The position numbers were made by a program, and so were the translations under genes. Positions 58,639-64,000 of a stretch of DNA of 64,000 nt are shown here, piece by piece. The notes beneath the pieces were generated by a model that saw only the letters and a list, made by a program, of their open reading frames with translations, made no database searches and was not told where the DNA came from. Origin of the DNA: Quillaja saponaria (taxonomy: Eukaryota > Streptophyta > Magnoliopsida > Fabales > Quillajaceae); assembly GCA_029379385.1 (NCBI GenBank), contig CM055617.1:14169532-14233531 (forward strand), in the 5' to 3' direction. Within the stretch, counting starts at the first letter, position 1; each line of letters opens with the position of its first letter.

Positions 58639-59221
58639 TTAAGGTATAGGAGGAGTAGCAGGCAACGAAGATGGAAAATGCACTAAATAAGATATCTGAG
58701 TTGAAAAAGACTGCCCACTCATCATCGGACTATCTCGGATATGATGATCCATGGCACCACATATGAAACATACACCAAACTCCCTTTGGTAGTGCCCTAT
58801 GTCTAACACCATAAGTAGGATATACAAGAACTTCTGAAGCTCAGTGACCACTAGATAATGCCACTTGCGACTGAATTCTAAAGTTCTATCTAGTTTAACC
58901 TTTGCTAGACTGAAAACCTCCATGAAATGAGCCACATCCAGGCATTTGAGAACCATCTAACCTAGAAGTGGAAGGAACCTCTCGTCTTGTCTTCTTGTGA
59001 CTTTCTTGCTCTGACTGCCTTTCCAAATACCGGTTCTCCAGTCGATAAACAACATCCACAACCTGAGTATAAGTAGTAGTGTATGTCATAAACACTAATC
59101 TAAACAAAGAATCCCTAAAACCATTGACAAATCTCTTCACTCTCGTCTGGTCAATTACCACTATATGCGGAGCAAATAAAGAAAACTTGGTGAATCGAGT
59201 CTCATACTCTACTATTGACAT
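58639..59221 (-). pseudogene. Gypsy gag (C-terminal half with zinc knuckle)
   Basis: Frames 59221-58895 and 58956-58639 overlap. The first has MSIVEYETRFTKFSLFAP and VKRFVNGFRDSL, the C-terminal part of a Retrotrans_gag domain. The second holds CFICGAMDHHIRDS, a CX2CX4HX4C knuckle whose last Cys is Ser. Part of the element at 57437-61016. Confidence 0.8.
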
Positions 59222-60868
59222 ACTTTCTGTCTGAACTAGCCGCTCAAACTCCCGATCATACTTTTCCCTTACACTCTCAGGTAGAAAGCATTTAGTGAAA
59301 GTTCTACTAAACTCAAGCCAAGCAAACGGAATCGGCTTAGTTAACCGCTACACCAATACCTTGTACTATTCATACGCCACATCATGTAATTGATAGCTAA
59401 CTACACTGCCCGAACAGGATCACACCCAAAAGCCATACATAATCGATCAGACTCCTCTAAGAAAGTATACAAGTCTTGAGTAGAGTTCACATCAGAGAAA
59501 CTAGGTGGCTGTATCTTCTTAAAATCATGCAATGACACAAATACTGCTCTAACTTGCTGAGCTGGAACTGGAGGGTTTGCCTCTTGTTGAGGCTAAACAT
59601 GAGGAACTTGAGGAAGCCAGTGGTTAACCTTGCTGAGGTTGTTATTACTAAGTTAAGATTCCAACTAATTCACCCACAACCCTCTGTACTTTATCTAATC
59701 CTTGAACCAACTGCTCTAAATTAGGACCAAGGGTCGCTGCTTCAACTTGCTTAGCAGCTCTACCTCTACACTACCATGTCCTTTACAACCACTACCTCTT
59801 GTTACTGGCACTTATGGACTGGTAGATCCCTGGTTAGAGCTAGCATCCTGCTGCCTCTTACGACCAGCAATACGGCCATTACACCTCATCGTATCTAAAA
59901 TAAGCACAAACAAATTCAATATATATTTCTTATATAAGGTAGATGATTGTATATTATAGATTCATAACTTGAAGTAGGATGAATTAGGATGAATTATTAA
60001 GTTCACATAGGCCCCATGTAATGCACGCAAACAAAGTAACAAAATCCCACACTTGTAGTCACGAACATCTAAACTAAATTTTGATACCAACTTGTCACAC
60101 CCCACACGGAAGCATGACCAGCCAGTGGAATGGATAACCAAATCTCCATAACTCTAACTTAAAATCCAAAAGAATTATGGAAACTTAACACTAACTTACT
60201 CTAAATCCTCTATTTTTACTACTTATAAGCTTTTAATTCTAAACTTTTATGCATAGCCAACTTAAACCCTATTACTAATCCTTAAAAAAACCAAGATAAC
60301 ACCAACTAACTAAAACTAAAGCAAGGATTTTACAAGACAAAGGTTGGTGGAGCTACCTAAAATGGAAATCAACACTTTCTACATATGAACCACTGTTCAA
60401 GTGGTGGCTGCCACCACCATAGTCACTGACAAGAGCCATCAATATCAATTGGAGGTGGCTGATAGTTGGAGGATGGACTAGCTAGATAGCGGTGTAAGAG
60501 AAAGAGTAAGAGAAAGAGCTAAGGAGCGCAATTTCAGCAAAACAAAGGTTGCTGCCCAAAACAGATTTGTTGTAGCTACTCCCAAGGGCTGCTCCTTGGC
60601 TACCATACACAACTAAAAGGGAGACTTGAAGGGAGGTTAGCTGGAAAGACACCCACGACAGAAGAATTCCAAGGCCAATCTGTTGCACGATGAAAGAGGA
60701 AGAAAAAGGACTAGAAAAGCCGATAAGCAAGGAAAATAAATAGGGGAAATGAGTCGACCAAGGAGAGACAAAGGAGGAAATGAAATAAGGAGGAAAAAAA
60801 AATGTCAAAGTCAAAAAGTTTAAATCTTAGGGGTATATTTTATTGTGTTTGTATTTTTATATATGTGC

Positions 60869-60874
<6 letters not shown>

Positions 60875-60920
<46 letters not shown>
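60875..60920. repeat. (AT)n-(GT)n microsatellite
   Basis: About sixteen AT units followed by about seven GT units within the gypsy LTR. Confidence 0.95.
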
Positions 60921-61016
60921 ATGATATATGTTTATTTTATGTACTTGTTTTTATTCTAAAACAAAAAGTTACATAATAACTTTTTAAGTTAACACTATGA
61001 TGCTGGGTTATAATAT

Positions 61017-61695
61017 CTACTCTTTGAATCAAACATTATTCTTGTCATCTACCTTGAATTATTGTCAATTTTTGTCTTCTGTCTCTCTAAGTAGTATATT
61101 GATTGGAGAAGTGTAGCAGAAATGTTATGTACTGAATATCTCTTTGTGATTGCCATTTGAGTTTATTTTATGAAATTTGATAACCGAATTTTTTTATAGG
61201 CAAAAAAAGTAACATCCCATACCTTAATTGTCATTAATTTATGTTGTACATGGGTATATCATGAATTTATGATAAGTCAATAACTAAAAAAAAAGATAAA
61301 AAGATTTTTTTTTTTTTTGGTTACATTCAAAGAGTGGGTAACAATAATTTTATTTTTATTTTTACAAAGTGAACTAAATTATTATTTATTTTTTTACTTC
61401 TTAATCAAAATTTATATTATAATTGTATAAAGTGTATTAGCTAGTATATGTAGAATAATTATTTTGAGTTGTTGGTGTATTTTTTTAAGAATAATGGTAT
61501 TATGATTTATTGTAATAGTGTAAATTGTTTAAATAAATACTTTATTCTTTAGATTTCAGATTTTGCATTCTATCAAGTTTTAAGTTATGGATGTTTATGT
61601 AAATTCAAATAACCTAATTTTATTTTTATTTCTTTTTCTTTTTTCTCTTACCGCACGAATGGACTCAACTAGCCCCTCTCCTTTTTTCCTACCTC
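61017..61695. other. Non-coding, AT-rich
   Basis: No gene is seen. TAACATCCCATACC at 61210 resembles the start of a plant gypsy LTR in plus orientation, but no matching end was found. Confidence 0.4.
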
Positions 61696-61765
61696 TTGCA
61701 TTCTCCATATGCCGACCCCAACTAGTTTAGGATTTAAGGCGTAGTTGAGTTGGATTGCATTCTCC
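61696..61765 (+). mobile_element. 48-bp RTE LINE tail insertion with 11-bp TSD
   Basis: TTGCATTCTCC occurs at 61696-61706 and 61755-61765. Between them 48 bp read ATATGCCGACCCCAACTAG, then TTTAGGATTTAAGG and a GTAGTTGAGTTGGA end. This is the RTE tail seen at the 3' end of the LINE at 1681-4412. The flanking duplication and tail end are what an extremely 5'-truncated target-primed insertion leaves. Confidence 0.85.
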
Positions 61766-63195
61766 CTATCTCTCACAAACCCACAACCATCCACTTATTA
61801 AACCTAATGATCAATGAAGAAGGTGATGGTCGTAGGTGTGTAATGTAGTGATCGGACAACAGCAGCAAACAATAGAACCCCATTCCTTTTCCTAATTTTT
61901 TTCTTTCTAGAGCTTCGACCTTCCCTTCCTTCTCATCCTTTGAGACAAGGCTAGATGGAGGCGAATGTGGATCACCTGTCCAAAAATCATGTCCCCATCC
62001 CTATCCTTCAAATGAAAATTTGACACTTGTCCTACTCTCATGTGATTTACTTTCAAAGTAAACAAGCCTTTTAATCCTATATTCCCATCCCATTTGCACT
62101 TTATTGATCACTTCATGCATATGGTTCTTGATTTGTAACTACTTAGTACATATACTTTGTAATTGATTCGTGTTCAAGTTCCATGTCTCTGTTTTCAATA
62201 ATCAACCATTTTATTTTCATGATTTGATTTCGTTTCTAAGTAGTAATATAATAAACTCTAGCTTCCTCTTGTTCAAATTCAAATAATTATAGTAATAAGT
62301 TCTGATTTTCACCATTACCTTCTTTATATGTTTTGTAGGATCATTGATAATTTAGAAAGGGCCAGTGATGAGTTCAAAACTAATAACGACAATGAAGATC
62401 CAAATTAAAGTGTATATAGTAAAGAATTTTTTATCTGCAATTGATGAACTTAACTAATTATTTTAAATCAGAGATTTTGGGTACAAGAAAGTAAAAAAAG
62501 TTCAACGACCTTACTGGTGTAATTAGTTTGCGACTCAGATTTTTCTATTGCTATGATGAAATGACTGCTTAATCTGAGTCTCGATTAAGAGTGGCGATGA
62601 TCTACATTTCACATGGCGCACGATTCCTTGTATTAGTGTCCCTGTAGTTGTGACCTTGTGCACTACCTTTTCTTTCTTTAGAGGAGAAGACCATGTTTGG
62701 ATGAAAAATCAAAATAGCGTCATGTGATTCAAATAAAAAAAAGGACACATGGCAATAGTTTAGGTAATGAGACAGGGAATGGCACATGATTTAGGGATAA
62801 AGGATATGTGTCTGATGTAGGCAATGACAGATCTGAAAACTTTCTTCAAGAGGAAAAATATTACATATATATTATGAAAAAAAATAACACTAACAAAACC
62901 TACTCATGTTATACAAATTCTTACCAAAATTCGCAATCTTTTCATTTTTCATTACAAACGCAAACATCTACAAAAAATCAAAGAAATATTCCCAATATGG
63001 CCTAATAGTTTGATAATTTTAAATAATCTTCTCATTGTCTATACCATTAAGTATCTTCTTTTCAATATATGTAACCGAGCAATCATTCAACCATTTATCA
63101 CCCATGCAAATTTGCATACAGTTTTTTATAATATTTATTACAAAAAAAGCTTTTTTCACGATAGCAGTTGCAACTACAAAGATCAAAGAGGGTAA
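61766..63195. other. Mostly non-coding; one possible orphan exon
   Basis: No gene is established. The only candidate is a short terminal-exon-like stretch at 62339-62408. The right end leads into the L1 LINE. Confidence 0.4.
62339..62408 (+). CDS. Possible terminal exon, unassigned
   Basis: TTTATATGTTTTGTAG makes a good acceptor, followed by an open stretch coding IIDNLERASDEFKTNNDNED-PN and a TAA stop. The composition looks protein-like, but no upstream exon was found and no family is recognised. It may be a gene fragment or chance. Confidence 0.18.
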
Positions 63196-63199
63196 TGAA

Positions 63200-64000
63200 A
63201 TAAAAAGCTTAAGTATGGAAACAAAAATACTCATTTTTTCCACCTTTCAACTATTGTCAGAAGAAGGAAAAATTACATTGAGCTTATTAAGAATAACAAC
63301 GGTGAGTGGATTGCTGGGAGGTCTCAGATTGGAGATTGTTTTGTTAGCAATTTCTCCAAGATCTTTACTTCGGAAAATCCCTCGTTCCCATATGATCTTT
63401 TGAATCAGATTGTCCTGTCAATCACCAAAGAAGACAATTTAGACCTCTGCTCTTTGCCTATGGAAAGTGAGATAAAAAATACTTTATTTGCTATGGCAAT
63501 CAACAAGGCTCCAGATCTTGATGCTTTTTCAGTTCTCTTTTTTAAGCATTACTGAGACATCATACATATTGAATTTGTAACAGGAATTCAACATATTTTT
63601 AGGCATGGCTTCATTCTTAAGGAATGGAACTAGACTTTCATTGCTTTGATCCCGAAATCTGATAATCCTCATATGGTTAATCATTTTTGCCCTATTAGTA
63701 TTTGTAATGTAGTCTATAAATGCATTACTAAGATTATTGCTAACAAATTGAAGCATTTCCTTCCTCAGCTTATTTCTCCACAGCAGGCAGCTTTTGTGCA
63801 GGGGAGACATATATCGGATAATTCAATTGTAGCATATGAGCTATTTCAGTCCATAAAAAAGAAGAGAGGAAAAGAAGGTTGGATAGCTATGAAAATTGAC
63901 ATGGAGAAAGCATATGATATAATTGAATGGTAGTTCTTACTAAAGGTTCTTAAATTGCATGGCTTTTGCTGATCAATTCATTCATTGGATCAACTAGTGC
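63200..64000 (+). mobile_element. L1-type LINE, runs off the window
   Basis: One plus-strand frame from about 63200 reads KLKYGNKNTHFFHLSTIVRR, then NNNGEWIAGRSQIGDCF and NKAPDLDAFSVLFFKHY (normally KAPGPDGF). It is then broken by a TGA near 63553 and a TAG near 63631. It continues as IPKSDNP, ISICNVVYKCITKIIANKL, QQAAFVQGRHISDN and MKIDMEKAYDIIEW, the first RT blocks of plant L1 elements. The 5' part with endonuclease is missing; the FADD box would lie beyond 64000. Confidence 0.9.

Larger units (their letters stand above)
57437..61016 (-). mobile_element. Tekay-type gypsy element, 3' part missing
   Basis: On the minus strand: LTR about 60093-61016 (ends GGGGTGTGACA; the start near 61016 is uncertain), then primer site TTGGTATCAAAATT (initiator-Met type), gag from about 59889, zinc knuckle near 58740, protease IILGID-LS near 58410, RT from about 58230. 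The RT box reads FINDIL near 57680, so one catalytic Asp has become Asn. Many stops and shifts are present. The element ends abruptly after PRPASMSEI at 57437, so the end of RT, RNase H, integrase, chromodomain and 3' LTR are lost. Clade assignment rests on gag and LTR style and is tentative. Confidence 0.8.

Noticed and set aside
60482..60814. 110-codon minus ORF rich in Phe, Ser and Leu
   Set aside because: Within the gypsy LTR leader; no domain and no conservation seen.
63010..63403. Overlapping ORFs on both strands near the L1 start
   Set aside because: The coherent L1 protein is read in another plus frame from about 63200; these are shadows.

Overview
This window looks like nuclear DNA of a flowering plant, probably a eudicot. 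It is AT-rich. It holds two intron-containing genes of plant type in a sea of plant transposons: RTE and L1 LINEs, Ty3-gypsy elements of Tekay, Athila-like and Tat-like types, Copia-like TRIMs, solo LTRs and MITEs. I cannot name the species. Nothing points to bacteria, an organelle or a virus, and I saw no CRISPR array or RNA gene.

Layout. 1-1680: AT-rich repeat debris with a MITE-like element. 1681-4412: a 5'-truncated, broken RTE-type LINE on the minus strand. 6815-14598: the RIO2 atypical protein kinase gene on the minus strand, 13 or 14 coding exons. It carries a solo LTR in one intron and an exact 250-bp tandem duplication that duplicates a whole in-frame exon. 15.8-19.1 kb: short tandem repeats, a MITE and an unassigned ORF. 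19.17-32.09 kb: three diverged tandem copies of a unit of about 3.2 kb, each carrying the same RTE 3' fragment. Copies 1, 2 and 3 were later interrupted by a TRIM, a 470-bp element and a 3.6-kb solo LTR respectively. 32.09 kb: remnant of a Tat-like gypsy element. 35.3-40.7 kb: a TRIM on the minus strand with a 4.25-kb gag-only retrotransposon (TR-GAG-like) nested in one LTR.

43.07-44.76 kb: a three-exon gene for a GPI-anchored family 17 beta-1,3-glucanase on the minus strand. 48-50.2 kb: a decayed plus-strand gypsy gag. 50.2-57.4 kb: an LTR-internal-LTR-internal array of the same TR-GAG-like family on the minus strand. 57.4-61.0 kb: a Tekay-type gypsy element on the minus strand, cut inside reverse transcriptase and joined to the array. 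61.7 kb: a 48-bp RTE tail insertion with an 11-bp target duplication. 63.2-64 kb: an L1-type LINE running off the window.

The two host genes are unrelated in function. RIO2 acts in 40S ribosomal subunit maturation; the glucanase acts at the cell surface on callose. The most informative points are the exact exon duplication in RIO2, the layered nesting that gives relative insertion ages, and the gag-only family present as both a nested single element and a tandem array. All assignments come from reading translations, splice sites and repeat ends by eye; no database search was possible.
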